A DNA stretch of 64,000 bases, taken from positions 2,480,001 to 2,544,000 of the forward strand of contig NC_061482.1 of the NCBI RefSeq assembly GCF_022581195.2. The letters run 5' to 3'. Made by a program: the position numbers and the translations under genes. Every line of letters starts with the position of its first letter. Position 1 is the first letter of the stretch. The notes under the pieces are model-generated. The model saw nothing but the letters and a program-made list of their open reading frames with translations. It did not search any database and was not told where the DNA came from. Shown one piece after another: positions 44,900-56,451 of this stretch. The DNA is from Helicoverpa zea. Its lineage: Eukaryota; Arthropoda; Insecta; Lepidoptera; Noctuidae.

Positions 44900-45229
44900 C
44901 ACAACAGTAATACAACAATTTTAGTATGATAATTGCTAAGCAATAAGTTTGAAACGCGATTGAGAGTACCACACTGCAAGTTTTAGTCGGCCGATAGTTC
45001 GTTTGGGCTCATAAATCAGTATGAAGATGAATGTAGTACGGACATTACAAAGATCAGATATAAAGCCGGAAGGCCGACTGAAAACTTTGGTTGGGATAAA
45101 GATTATCTATAAAAAAAAATGACCAACATCGGGTCAACTGTCGGCCGACTGTTTAGTCTGCAGTGTGCTTACACAATACAATAATTTTAGCAAGAAAGTT
45201 GCCAAGCAATAAGTTCCAAACGCGATTTA
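44900..45229 (+). repeat. ~60-bp direct repeats bracketing an M1 element
   Basis: Left copy (44900-44963) and right copy (about 45171-45229) share ACAA(C/T)AATTTTAG, TTGC(T/C)AAGCAATAAGTT and AAACGCGATT, with several differences. The M1 copy (44962-45173) lies exactly between them. The repeats are too long and too diverged to be an ordinary target duplication. Confidence 0.7.
44962..45173 (-). mobile_element. M1 element
   Basis: GAGTACCACACTGCAAGTTT and TAGTCGGCCGATAGTTCGTT at one end, GTCGGCCGACTGTTTAGTCT and GCAGTGTGC at the other. The interior has GGGCTCATAAATCAGTATGA. Relative to the copies at 25189 and 39308 the order of internal blocks is inverted. Confidence 0.78.
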
Positions 45230-46326
45230 AAAAGATATCGATAACAAAATTAAAAATCAATAAAATGTCAATAGGTTATATCAAACAAATTGCGTAAAAA
45301 TGTATTCGCTTGTGTTATCGGAGTGGAGATGAAAGAAATCGATGTTGTACAGATGAGGTCAAGGGTGAGTCGCGACTAGGCAGTGCGTAGTGTGAACTCT
45401 ATGACTCGATCTCGAAAGAGTGCGTGTTGAGGCCTCTACTGACCCCAGCGTAACTAAAACGAGCCTCGGTCACAAGATATTAACCCAAATACCCGAACTG
45501 TCGATACTTATGAATATTGTGTAAAATAAATTCGTAAATATTTGACAGTTGACCGCTGAGAAAAGGTCATAGAAGATAGTGCATTGACTTAGCTCTAACG
45601 GTGGTTGTTAACGACATTATTTAGCAAGCTACCTATTCGATACAAATGTTTTTTTCGCGAAAGCATGAGAGCTTTAGTTGTGTGTGTTAATGTATATGCA
45701 CATTGTCTTAGTATGCGTTAGTTCGGTCGTCGATACATACAAACAAGTATACCAAACTCAATCGCTTTCGCGAAATAAAACATTATGTACCTACCTACCC
45801 AATATTCGCATGTCAGGTACCGATGACTTTTCGATTCGAATAAAATCATTATGTCGTTTTATTAAATGTTTGTCGTCCACAAGGCTGCGGTTTTAACAAG
45901 CCTATCTTTGAACTGTCTAACCACGATACACAGTTCATTATATCCTATTATAAAAATAAATTGGCCAAGCCTTCTCCGGATTCGGATATTCTCAGCAAAC
46001 TTGATAATAAATCACGCGAATTAGTACGCCAAAACATGTTTGCTATTTCCTAAGAGGATGAATTGAGCCTTTGTCGCGAAATTATGAACGAGTATTGAAG
46101 AAAAAATGCATAACTCGCGAGTAAGTCAAGCGGACAGTCACACAATGTCAACTTAATTTGGTGTAGCAGCCTCCATTCAGTCAGATGTCGGTCTCTCGAA
46201 TGTAAAAGTTTAGATAATCTGATGGTCGAAGGTCGCTTTTGAAATACCCTCGAGCTTTGTAAAACCTGACTGGAGCTACCGGCCGAAACGATCACATAAT
46301 TGTGATGTACATAACTATAATAATAT
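45230..46326. other. Unannotated non-coding DNA
   Basis: Frames at 45678-45896 (+) and 46050-46295 (-) have no domain signature. No other feature is supported. Confidence 0.35.
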
Positions 46327-46500
46327 TTTAAAACAGTTCGCTTTAACGCGCAAATCTCAGGAACTACCGGACCGATTTTGAAAATTCTTTCAGTGGCAGA
46401 TAGCCCATTTAACGAGGAAGACTTTGGCTACTTATCAAAGAAGTATGTTACTTATCAAAGAGTTCCCACAGGATGCGAATGCAACCGACAACTGCTTCAA
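46327..46500 (+). mobile_element. Helitron-like H1 copy, decayed
   Basis: CTCAGGAACTACCGGACCGA, TTTTGAAAATTCTTTCAGTG, AGTTCCCACAGGATGCGAAT and GCAACCG follow the H1 order. TTACTTATCAAAGA is duplicated in the middle (near 46430 and 46448). Confidence 0.6.
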
Positions 46501-47325
46501 CAAAACTGAAATTACTTCTTTACGAGCTAAGATATAGTTAGACAATATTAATACATATTGTACTGTATATGATATGTTACAAGTGATGAATAGTATATTT
46601 CGAAAGCACTTTCTGTATGCTTAGGTCTTGCAACAATTAGTTTTACAGTTATGGATTGCTGTTAACAAATAAGTGTTTAAACAATTGTTGGCACGAATTG
46701 TCGTGTCGGACTGAGCACTGGATGTGGCAATCCCCTTTCGTCGAACGCAATTTATAAAATTATGTTCGACATCGTTTCGAGAACCGAGTTAAGTCGCTTC
46801 TAGTTATCGTTCATATTATATGTTAATGTCTTTTGATGATGAAAATTAAGTTTGAATTGCTAACAAGCATAAAGTGGGTAAGTACAGTTGTATCGCTAAT
46901 ATAAGACGTAGTTTAATTTCATCAGGGGATAAAATTTATCTTAGGTGTTATGTAAAAATATAAAAAAAATATTTTGATAACTATATTTTGATAAATAAAT
47001 AGAAAATTATATTGTAATTTAAAATAAAAAGTAGGTCAACAAAAACTAAATAAAAAATTAATTACAAAAATAATTGAGTGCAGGTGTGTTTTCTTTTACG
47101 AGGAAAATTCAAAGAAATATGTAATTACTTACAGCTTGTTCTCACTGTTACGACATGATATATCTACAATCTACATATTGTAATCTGGTTGATATTTAAC
47201 TGAGCCTTGGAAAAGCAGTTAAAACTTAACATTGAAAAGAAGGGACGGCAAAAATAAACAAAAAATGTTTTTGTGCAAGAAAGACGTAAATATTAAAACT
47301 GTATTATGTGACAAGTGAATGACAC
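46501..47325. other. Unannotated AT-rich DNA
   Basis: No feature is recognised here. Confidence 0.4.
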
Positions 47326-47462
47326 TCATCATCTGCCTAGCCTTTTCCCAACTATGTAGGGGTCGGCTTCCAGTCTAACTGGATACAGCTGAGTGCTAGT
47401 GTTTTACAAGGAGAGGCTGCCTATCTGACCTCCTCAACCCAGTTTCCGGGGCAACCCAATAT
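47326..47462 (-). mobile_element. SINE-A tail fragment
   Basis: TCATCATCTGCCTAGCC, CCCAACTATGTAGGGGTCGG, CTAACTGGATACAGCTGAGT and TGACCTCCTCAACCCAGTTT identify it; the head is absent. Confidence 0.82.
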
Positions 47463-47898
47463 ATAGGTAAGACACCATTTTCCAGCAAAAAATTGATGAT
47501 TATTGTATTGCACCTTATTTTTGGAAAGCGGAACCCAAATATAGGTACCACCCGGATCAGAACCTATTCAATCTACTTTAAGTTTTAAGTACAATCAGCG
47601 TTATTAATATTGTCACACTAAAGTTACCGCGGCAAATACACATAGCTTTTTACTAAGCAATGGCCTCGCCAATCGTACTCTCGCACTAATGATGTTAAAT
47701 TGAGATTAAGTATTGTGTAATTAAATATGGGCTGTTACAAAAACGTACGATATCAATGTTTCCGTTCACTATGACTTTTAATTTTGAGGTTAAAAAAGCC
47801 ATTAAAGTGTTTGGCACTTGTTTTGGTGCGCATTTTTTTTTATTCTGCTGTGAGTAAGTAGATCTACTTATCTAGATTATGATTATCAAAATGTGTTT
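47463..47898. other. Unannotated AT-rich DNA
   Basis: No feature is recognised here. Confidence 0.4.
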
Positions 47899-48033
47899 AA
47901 TCGAATAGGCTAAAAAACTAATGGGCCGATTTCAGTATTAGAATATCAAAGTATCCCTGATTGACGTGGGTTACCTATATTTTATTCGTGTACGGGAAGA
48001 ATTTCCCCAGGACGCGGCTGAAACCGCGAGATG
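47899..48033 (+). mobile_element. Helitron-like H1 copy
   Basis: AAAAACTAATGGGCCGATTT, GGGTTACCTATATTTTATTC, GTGTACGGGAAGAATTTCCC and AGGACGCGGCTGAAACCGCG follow the H1 order; the CTAGT end is lost. Confidence 0.65.
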
Positions 48034-48859
48034 TAATTTTAAATATGTAGGTATGGCTTATTAACATTTCCATTGAGAGCCTACTAGTTTTTGAGAAGTC
48101 GTGAAAAAAACGTCGATTTTTAAAACCCAAATTGCAGTTCACTTTAAAATGAAGACTACATTACCCAAATCCCATGATTCGTGTCAACTATTTGTTCAAC
48201 GCCAACCTAGTCATTTGCGATTCTATCTGAAAAACTGGTGTTCTCCAAAACCGACGCGTCTTTACTCAAACTGGCATTAAAGCATTCTCCAACAAGGTTA
48301 ATGGAAGCAGCATCAATCATCTACATATTGTTTAGGTTTCGATACAGATAGCATCTGCCGTATTGCCTTATAACTTTAGATGCCAATTAGATGCGTCCGA
48401 GTTACGGCCTGTTTTTTTAACACATGCCACAAAAAGTGTGTTGACTACATAGATGTACGGTGATTTTCTGTAACCGATCTATGCGTTCTCTTGCGATTAG
48501 AGATTGAAGTTTGGCATCATTTGTATGGAGCTAATGTCAAATTTCTATCTCTAGTAAGCAAATCAACTGTAGATAGAATATTGGGAACGGTAGTTAGAAA
48601 TGAACTGAGCTTCCAGCTACATAGTATTCTCGTCAAATATCTTTGCATCCCTGAATTGAGCCATTTGACGTCTTTTGCATACGCTGTAGTGTTTTGTCCG
48701 TGCATTTTGGACTCTTGGGTCTACTATTTTAACGAGAACTGTAGACCTTATATATTAAGAACATACGTCCAAAGAAGCAAGAAGTCCAGAGTGAGGTAAA
48801 ACATGCGTAATAGCAATAGTTTTCCTTTCAATATATTTTTATTAGTAGTTAGGTAAAGT
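48034..48859. other. Unannotated DNA with one unassigned open frame
   Basis: A 102-codon frame at 48491-48799 (+) is fairly protein-like in composition (for example STVDRILGTVVRNELSF) but has no recognisable domain. The minus strand is also partly open here. I do not call it a gene. Confidence 0.3.
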
Positions 48860-49147
48860 CGTGGTGGCCTAGTGGTTAAAGAACCAGCCTCTCGAGTATG
48901 AGGGTGTGGGTTCGATTCCAGGTCAGGCAAGTACCAATGCAACTTTTCTAAGTTTGTATGTACTTTCTAAATATATCTTAGATACCAATGGCTGATAAAA
49001 AGGTGAAGGAAAACATCTTGAGGAAACCTGGACTATATAGTCTGAAATCACCAACCCGCATTGAGCAAGCGTGGTGATTAATGCTCAATCCTTCTCCGTG
49101 TGAGAGGAGGCCTGTGCCCAGCAGTGGGACGATAAAAAGGCTGTAAC
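48860..49147 (+). mobile_element. SINE-A head joined to tail B, with 13-bp target duplication
   Basis: The first part is the SINE-A head and body: GTGGTGGCCTAGTGG, GGGTTCGATTCCAGGTCAGG and ACTTTCTAAATATATCTTAG. After ACCAATGGCTG it switches to a different tail: GGTGAAGGAAAACATCTTGA, CCAACCCGCATTGAGCAAGC, GAGGCCTGTGCCCAGCAGTG and GGACGATAAAAAGGCTG. AGTTAGGTAAAGT flanks it at 48847-48859 and 49148-49160, so the composite moved as one unit. Tail B also occurs alone at 6065 and 63889. Confidence 0.92.
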
Positions 49148-49160
49148 AGTTAGGTAAAGT

Positions 49161-50344
49161 GGTGTATGACACTGGTACCTCTAACAGATCCTTCAAAATA
49201 ATATACATGCAGGTAAATCCCTCTTTTTGTAGTCGGTACAAACAAATATATTCGATACTTCGGTCTAGACTCAATTTGCGTGGGCAGAGCGCCTCTGCAA
49301 GGTACACAAACTTCGCAGCAAATATCAATATAGGTAAGGTTATTTTAAGTCTATTACGTGTGTTCTTGTGGGACCAAACTTGTTTACACCAGGCTGTATT
49401 TGGGCTAGATATCTTTAAGCCGCATTGTTTTACCATGTTATTAAGGAAAAACAAATTGGTGCAGTGGTCTCTTAGAATATAGTTCACCAGTTACGGCGTT
49501 TCAAGGCTTAACAGATTGTTAGCAAACAAATAGGTAATGTTATAATCCCTAGCAAAAAAAAAAGCAATGTGATGGTAATAATAAAACTACGCATCTATAA
49601 CTCAGGTAAGCTAATTGTTATTTATCTTTTTTCAGCACGTTTTCTTGTTAGGTAAAGGTATAGGTGCAAATTTCTAGGTACCTAATATAAAACACAAAAA
49701 ATTGTACCTCTAGTGAAAAGAAGTATAAATCGAGTTACATCATTTTTCAGATTTTTATATGAGAAAATATGAATAAGTAGTAGATACTTTAAATCTATTT
49801 TTCCTAAATCTGCTCAAGTTTCGGAGATAGTTTTATGTGAAGAGACATTTACACGCGTTGATTAAAACTCCCTAAGTAATTACTCTTCACACTTCTGTGG
49901 TGTCGAGTGGTATAAAAATAAATTCGTAAATAAAACTATACACTTGATATAAAATAACAAACGAAAGTAGGCACATTGGTATAAAAGTCGAAAGTCAAAT
50001 ATTTTGTTTTCACGAACAAATTCAAACGAAAGACCATCAAACAGTTATACGGTCATGCATATTCGCTCTGAATTAAATTCAAAATAATTTGCATTTATAT
50101 AAATATCAAGTGCATAGAATCATGTAAATGCTACATTGGCATGATAATTTATTTGTGGAGAGAGTTATAATATGGTATTTTGGTAAGTCAACTTATTATC
50201 ATAGAGTAAGTATATCCTGGCCGTGAAAGTTTTCAAAATTCTTCATTTCTAAAGAATCTTCATCATTTAATTGCTTCTGTATTGCTGGGAAGTTTGTTCA
50301 TAATTTTTTCTTCCCAGCCATAGTAAGTCTGTTCATTGTACTTA
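49161..50344. other. Unannotated AT-rich DNA
   Basis: An open frame at 49159-49482 has no domain signature. Several GGTAAG/GGTAAA strings (near 49211, 49333, 49605) look like splice donors, but no acceptor-exon structure could be defended. Confidence 0.3.
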
Positions 50345-50473
50345 GGGCCAGGCCACAACAGTGCGTTGCGGCGTCGCATCGCAAAAACAACATTGCACAG
50401 CTATGCGATTAATATGATATGCGTCGTTGATTTTTGCGATGCGACGCCGTAACGCACTGTTGTGGCCTGGCCC
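50345..50473. mobile_element. Harbinger-like MITE (129 bp) with long arms
   Basis: GGGCCAGGCCACAACAGTGC followed by GTTGCGGCGTCGCATCGCAA is mirrored at the right with almost no change (GTTA instead of GTTG), leaving only a short loop. TTA flanks both ends (50342-50344, 50474-50476), the PIF/Harbinger-type duplication. Confidence 0.9.
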
Positions 50474-50476
50474 TTA

Positions 50477-52000
50477 CTTAATTTGACGTGAAGTGTTAAC
50501 TTAATTAGCCTAATTTCGATAAATGAATTTGACATTGACTTCTGCTTAAAATCATGTCAGTCATAAGTTAAGTATAATAAGCAAAATCATCATCTCAGCT
50601 TATACTAGGTAGCTACTTATGTATCCGTACTATGACATTTTAGACACAGATTAACTAAAATTAATTGAAGGTCTGAAATACAGTTATTGCCGATAGGGCA
50701 ACGAAGTTACAACACTAAAATTAAATCTGATGGTTGCCAATACTAATTTATATTCAAACAGACACTTGTAACGAGGTGATTTCAATTATAGTATTCCAGA
50801 TCTGATCACACACTAAAGTCGGATCAAAGAATAACGACCAACATTGAAATAATACGTTTGCTTTGCTCCATTTATGTAACAAACGATCCTATATCAGTGT
50901 TCAACGACTATTGCCGCCCACTTGCTAGGTTTTAATGTCGTTCCACGTCGAAACATGTCAATGGACAGACACACGGTTTTAGTTGAATATTACCATAAGT
51001 AGGCTTCCGCCCTACAATCGAGCGATTACGTAAACATAGGCAAAGCGTACAGTCGCTGCGATTAGCTGTGCAATACAGTCAGTAGTTACTGCACTTTTGA
51101 CTTGAATTGTGATTCGCATAACAAATAGTTTGAAAGCAATCCAGTAAGTATATTTACCACTGTCTGATACTGAAAGATATGGTCTTAAAGTATGTTACAT
51201 TAAGATTAATGTGACCGGTGAAATCAAACTTTAAGTGGCAGATGCTTGCTACTTGCTTTAAAATTATATTCCGTAATACAAACCTTGGAATGTACGTTAA
51301 AAACACTGATTAAAATGATAACATGTCATGAAGTTATTATGAAAATATGTCTGTTATTTGTACGTTGCGCTATTTATCCCTTTGATACGCTCCATTGAGC
51401 TACATTGCAATGCTGTGAGAACGCATAACATCTTTGGCACATTATGAGTAAATAAAAGCGACAATACTGTTGTTGACAGCTATTCTATCAGTTAGATAAC
51501 GTTTTCTGCAACAACTATTAAGTTAAGTATTAAGCGTAAGTGGTTTAACCACTATAATAGATAATTGTAACTAAATATGATCACTCTACTTATTCTCTGT
51601 TCCTTGTTTTACGTAATACGATCGAGAAGTTGCGGATAAAGAGAATTTAGAAATTGTTATTTGTAACGAACAATTTATTTAGCTCAAATAACTTAGGTGT
51701 GGAGCCCAAAGAGTCATGTAACTACAAAGTTGGCTACTAATGTCTTCACGATAGACAAAATATAACTGATGAACTGTTTTTTCAATATCATTTTTCTCCC
51801 CCATGTTAACTTTGACTTATAATAATTTAACTGGCTTAACATAAAACTACACAAATATATTTCGTGATACCTTATTTTACCCTTTCAGACATTTACCTCA
51901 TTTTTACCCTACAATTAACCAAGTATTTGGGATGATGTGCATTTAGCCACAAGTCAAGTTATTCAGATTATGCAAGTCACGGTAAGAGGTTGCTCACATT
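50477..52000. other. Unannotated AT-rich DNA
   Basis: No gene or related repeat is recognised. Confidence 0.4.
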
Positions 52001-52440
52001 ACATGCCGCGGTGTAATGATGGGTACCCTTTACTGATGCGAACCCCATGACCTCATGCCGTAACCAGTCCCGGAACTATGAGTGTGACGGAAAAATTGAA
52101 ATGGCTAAACTAGAGATAAAAGTGATTAATATATGTGTTATTTCTTTCCTCTGTAAGTAATTCTTAATAATCTCGCGTAACTCAGTACCCATACCTATAC
52201 GATAGCTAGCTATGGCCTTATGACCCAATCCTGTCAGGATTGGGGGTGTGTTCAAAAAAGTTACTGAGGCCCTAATAAATGAAGGGTTCCAGAAGGAACA
52301 TGGTGGGTTTTAGTCAGTAATTGTCTAGGGTCACCCTGCCCTGGGTACAAGAAGGGCTCAAGTGGACGGGGTCGTTTGATGATTTCTCACCAAATAAGGT
52401 TCTTATGACCCCATGCTGTAATTTGTCCTAGGAGTACGAA
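52001..52440 (+). repeat. Possible retroelement-derived stretch, unassigned
   Basis: GGAACATGGTGGGTTTTAGT and CAGTAATTGTCTAGGGTCAC (about 52296-52335) resemble GGAATAAACGTAGGTTTAGT and TAGTAATAAACGTCTGACAC near 60030-60080. The resemblance suggests two copies of one old repeat. No open frame survives. ATGACC(C/T)CATGC recurs inside the stretch at about 52048 and 52407. Confidence 0.35.
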
Positions 52441-55400
52441 TGTTGATAAATTGACAGACTGAGTTAAGTATAAATAGGAAAGAATGCAGTAAGAAAAAAA
52501 GATGCGAAAGTACTGAACAGATGGTCGACATTGAAACCGCAAATTCATTATCAGCCTCACATATGATTAAAAAACATTTAGAACTAAATAACAAGCGAGC
52601 CTAACTACGAATATCACTTTATAATTAGGAATATTTTGTAATTTGATTGAACTTTAAGTCTAAATTATGTTAGACGGGTACTCATTTATGCATATCTTCG
52701 GTCAGAAGGCCGCATTCTATATTATTTAGCGCACAGTCAAATTAAGATTATTTGTGTTGTTACATGTTTCGTTAAATTGTGGTTCAGTGCACTTATGAAG
52801 GTTTTTATACGTTATTTTCTTCAACTTGCTTTACTGTTTTTGAAAGGATGCAAAATTAAAGGAAGCTTTAGGGATTTCAGATTACCGCAGCCAGCAAGCT
52901 AAAAGCTTCAATGTAGTGGATGAAATTACCTTTCAGTTGTTATAATTGATTTGATTGCAATATTTAGCAATAGTTTCTTTGTTTAATGTTTGTTATAGGT
53001 AATTACTGGCCATAGAACAAGCAATAACAGCAATCATTTTCTAGATACAAGTCTGCAATCCGAAATAAAAAACTTTCACTTTTCGATACATAGGCACAAG
53101 GACTCGAAGAGGAAAATAAATCATTCGATTATAAAATAAAATTATAAATAACATTACAACATAATATAATGATATAACATTTATATGTTTGAAGTCTAAT
53201 GGAGAACGCTTGGCGTGTTTGTGTGTTTATCATGAATCTAGGTTAGCATGGATCTCTTAATTATTAAATAAACAAACGTGTGTGCAGTTGCCGTGACAGA
53301 CATAAACATACATAATAAAAGATACTGCACTTTATTGTAAGTTGTTTAGGTAGGTAACGGGCCGGTTCCGAAAGGTGATAAGATCAATCACATACATTTT
53401 GTCCTTGTTATAGATACAGGCAGTGATCAGCGACATCGTAACGCCCAGACCTCTTCCTGGGCACACGTCACGCGGCATTGACATTTATAAGCACAGCAGC
53501 CCGAAGCATACGCCAACATACGAAAGGCCGATTGCACTGAAAAATAATCTTTGTATATTATATTTTTAGACCAGTTGCAAAGTTCATACGTTGCATGCCA
53601 TACATTCGCTCGATTAGCGTCCTTGGCCGGTCGACTGTCCCTTCGAGAACGGAGACGCGATCGCGACATGCCCGCATAACGAATCTTCATTACTACTTGA
53701 ATGGAAGATGTCTCATCGATTAATTGGCACAAGTATGGCACACGTACCTAACTAGTTAAGTTGTTTGTAAGTTGCAGTAGCTTTCCACAGTAAAGCGCAG
53801 TGAACGCAGCTCGTATTAGCAGATATTAGAAGCCGTAATTAGCGTCGGAATAGTAACAATACGGGCTCGTGACCTTGATCTCGTTTCTCGCAAGCTGCGC
53901 CTCTATCGTCCACCTGTTTGTACTTGGAGCTTAGAAGGAACCGCCCAACAACATACTCGTTCTAGAAAGGTGACTACGACTTATTTTCTGATAATTGTAG
54001 AACGCATTAGACTCAGATTCTGAAGGTGTAATTAGTGTCACCGAAGTAGATGTTACTAGCTGGTAAGGAGTATTATTAGTCTTAAATTTCGCATTTATTG
54101 CATAGGTAGTGTAATGAGAGCAATTTAGCTGAATATTTGCGATCGAAATGAATGTTTCATCACCGTGTCCCGAGGCGGCGACGGCGCGCCATCAGGCCCG
54201 ACTCTCGAGCCCGCTGCATCGCCTTTGTACGCTAAACCTCGCTATATTTTACATACATAATTATAAAGTCAGATTCGTATTAGGCATCATTGGTCTTCTT
54301 TGACGCCCGCTATTGCGTTAATTTTATATAATTCTATTGCAAGAGCGATAGAATGTCAACAAATAAAAATATACCTAATCGAGCCGTTTTGATATCAATG
54401 ACCCGTGATTAATTGGATACATCTGTCTAACATTTATTTATGCGTAACAAGTTAAGCAGTGAATAACCTGATAGATGGAAAATCCTAGCCCGGAGCTGGC
54501 AGTTACAAATAGCCAGCCAGGTATCTTGAACAATGAATGTTCACAAATTGGTTTATAATACGGTAGAGGAAGTGAACGTGGCCATGATATAGGTACTTAC
54601 ATGTTCAAATTGTTACTGCACGATAACTAAATAAAAGTCGGTAAGTCTAGTTATAGAAAAATGTAAGAATCAACGCGGCAAGCGAATTGTCGCGAGGGAA
54701 TGTGGAAAGCGGGACCATTTACCGCACGCATCTGCAGACATGAACGTCTAGGCATCTGCTTTACTTACACATTCATAAACAATACGTAGTTAACACAGTT
54801 TCTTTCAATGAAATATTCTCGCATTAAAACGTGGCAATTAAAGTTTTATAATTGCGAAAGAACTTCTTCACAAAACACAAGAGATTTCAAAAACAATGGA
54901 TGCCTTCAAAAAATCCCCTCTTTTATATTTCTTGTGATTAATCGTTTATTTATAAAAATGATTGTAAATTAATCAGTGTCTAACCACCAATGTATACAAA
55001 TTCTTTTCAGGATTACCTTTTTGTTTATCTTTTTTTTGGTATGAATGATTGAAAATTCGAGGAGGGACGAGTAGTTCCTTTAAATTTCTTTAGAAACCGT
55101 GGGATTTAACGTATTACTCATCAACAAACCATTTATTTCGCTCTTTACTTACCTAATATGCATAATGGAAAAATAAAAATCTCTTCAAAAGCAATTTCTA
55201 TTTTTGAATTCCGCATGCTTTTTCTAAAAAGCTAAAAGACTATTTGCCATTTCGTTTCGGAGAACGTTGACTTCAATTTATTTTTTAAACAATATTTATA
55301 AAATCAATAGAACAGGTTTATTATTACAAAACTCCGGTAAATATAGCGGTACTTGCGTCTGAATAATGCGTAGAATTAATTAAAATAAATAATATATTGA

Positions 55401-55624
55401 GTCACAAAGCCAACGTTTGTAACTGTCAACTTTTTAATTTAGAATCGTGGAAATATTTGGATAGGTGCTTTTTTTTGCAACGAAACTTTTTATCGTTGAA
55501 CTTTTTTAAAGACATAGGCGTATGAAAATGTTGTTATTATGTTAATTTTGCTAAAGGAAGATATGTGAAGATGTATGTTTTCTTGTATACAAAATGCGCC
55601 TAATCAATAGGATATAAAGCTGGA
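52441..55624. other. Unannotated non-coding DNA
   Basis: Longest repeat-free stretch. A 104-codon minus-strand frame (53427-53741) and a short GC-rich patch (about 54165-54231) were examined and not accepted as exons. If the signal-peptide exon at 57466 is real, this would be intronic. Confidence 0.35.
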
Positions 55625-55776
55625 GATTATTATATGGTTTGGTTTTCACACGCTTATTTCAGGAATTACAGGATTGAAAAATTGCATCAATTCTAGCAGG
55701 CTAGAGACAACTTTTACGAATTTTATATACGGGAACACATATTGCCAGGGACGCGGCTGAAACCGCCGGGAGATTT
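55625..55776 (+). mobile_element. Helitron-like H1 copy, decayed
   Basis: AGGAATTACAGGATTGAAAA in the first half and GGGACGCGGCTGAAACCGCC with GGGAGAT at the end match the H1 order. Confidence 0.55.
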
Positions 55777-55967
55777 TTTTAATAAGAACAAATATTAAAT
55801 GTTCAATCTTCAAACAAGTAAAAAACAAACGATCGTGAAGCCAAAGTTTTATCGTCAACAAATACAGTTTCAGAATATATAATCTTTATGATGAAATAAA
55901 AACATGCAATCTCAAAGAGTACAACTGGGAAAAATTGCACATACTTAAGTAGATCAACGTACCTACG

Positions 55968-56084
55968 TCTGAAGAATTTATTTGTGTCCGTGCTAATCTT
56001 GGGAACTACTGGTCCGTTACCTCATTTATTGCGGAAGGTTTTAAGCTTTTTACCGGGTGCGTGAATTAGTTCCCACGGGAGACC
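55968..56084 (+). mobile_element. Helitron-like H1 copy, cut by a SINE-A
   Basis: GGGAACTACTGGTCCGTTAC and GTGAATTAGTTCCCACGGGA are H1 blocks. The copy stops at GAGACC, where the SINE-A tail begins, so the expected ACGCGGGTGAAACCGCG end is missing. Confidence 0.6.
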
Positions 56085-56451
56085 ATCATCATCCTCCGAG
56101 CCTTTTTCCCAAACTATGTTGGGGTCGGCTTCCAATCTAACCGGATTCAGCTGAGTACCAGTGCTTTACAAGAAGCGACTGCCTATCTGACCTCCTCAAC
56201 CCAGTTACCCGGGCAACCCGATACCCCTTGGTTAGACTGGTGTCAGACTTACTGGCTTCTGACTACCCGTAACGACTGCCAAGGATGTTCAATGACAGCC
56301 GGGACCTACAGTTTAACGTGCCATCCGAAACACAGTCATTGGTGTCTAAGATATACTTAGAAAGTACATACAAACTTAGAAAAGTTGCATTGGTACTTGC
56401 CTGACCTGGAATCGAACCCGCGCCCTCATACTCGAGAGGTTGGTTCTTTGC
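56085..56451 (-). mobile_element. SINE-A, nearly complete, 5'-truncated in the A box
   Basis: It begins ATCATCATCCTCCGAGCC, contains AACTATGTTGGGGTCGGCTT, GGCTTCTGACTACCCGTAAC and GACCTGGAATCGAACCCGCG, and stops after GGTTGGTTCTTTGC. The last 20 or so bases of the tRNA-like head, including the A box, are missing; the B box remains. Confidence 0.88.

Noticed and set aside
48491..48799. 102-codon frame, possibly an exon
   Set aside because: The composition is protein-like but there is no recognisable domain, no convincing acceptor and donor pair, and the opposite strand is also partly open.
48978..49487. Longest open frame in the window (169 codons, minus strand)
   Set aside because: It runs antisense through the composite SINE (48860-49147) and continues into flanking sequence. 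The same peptide would be produced by any tail B copy. No domain is visible.
49161..49660. Series of GGTAAG/GGTAAA strings as donors of a multi-exon gene
   Set aside because: No matching acceptors or a continuous reading frame could be joined between them; GGTAAA-type strings are common in this AT-rich DNA.
53427..53741. 104-codon minus-strand frame
   Set aside because: No domain, scattered Cys/Arg by chance composition, and no supporting splice or promoter context.
54164..54231. Small GC-rich exon on the minus strand (acceptor GTTTAG|, donor ACG|GTGATG)
   Set aside because: Joined to the signal-peptide exon in its phase it meets a stop codon after 13 codons, and no other partner exon was found.
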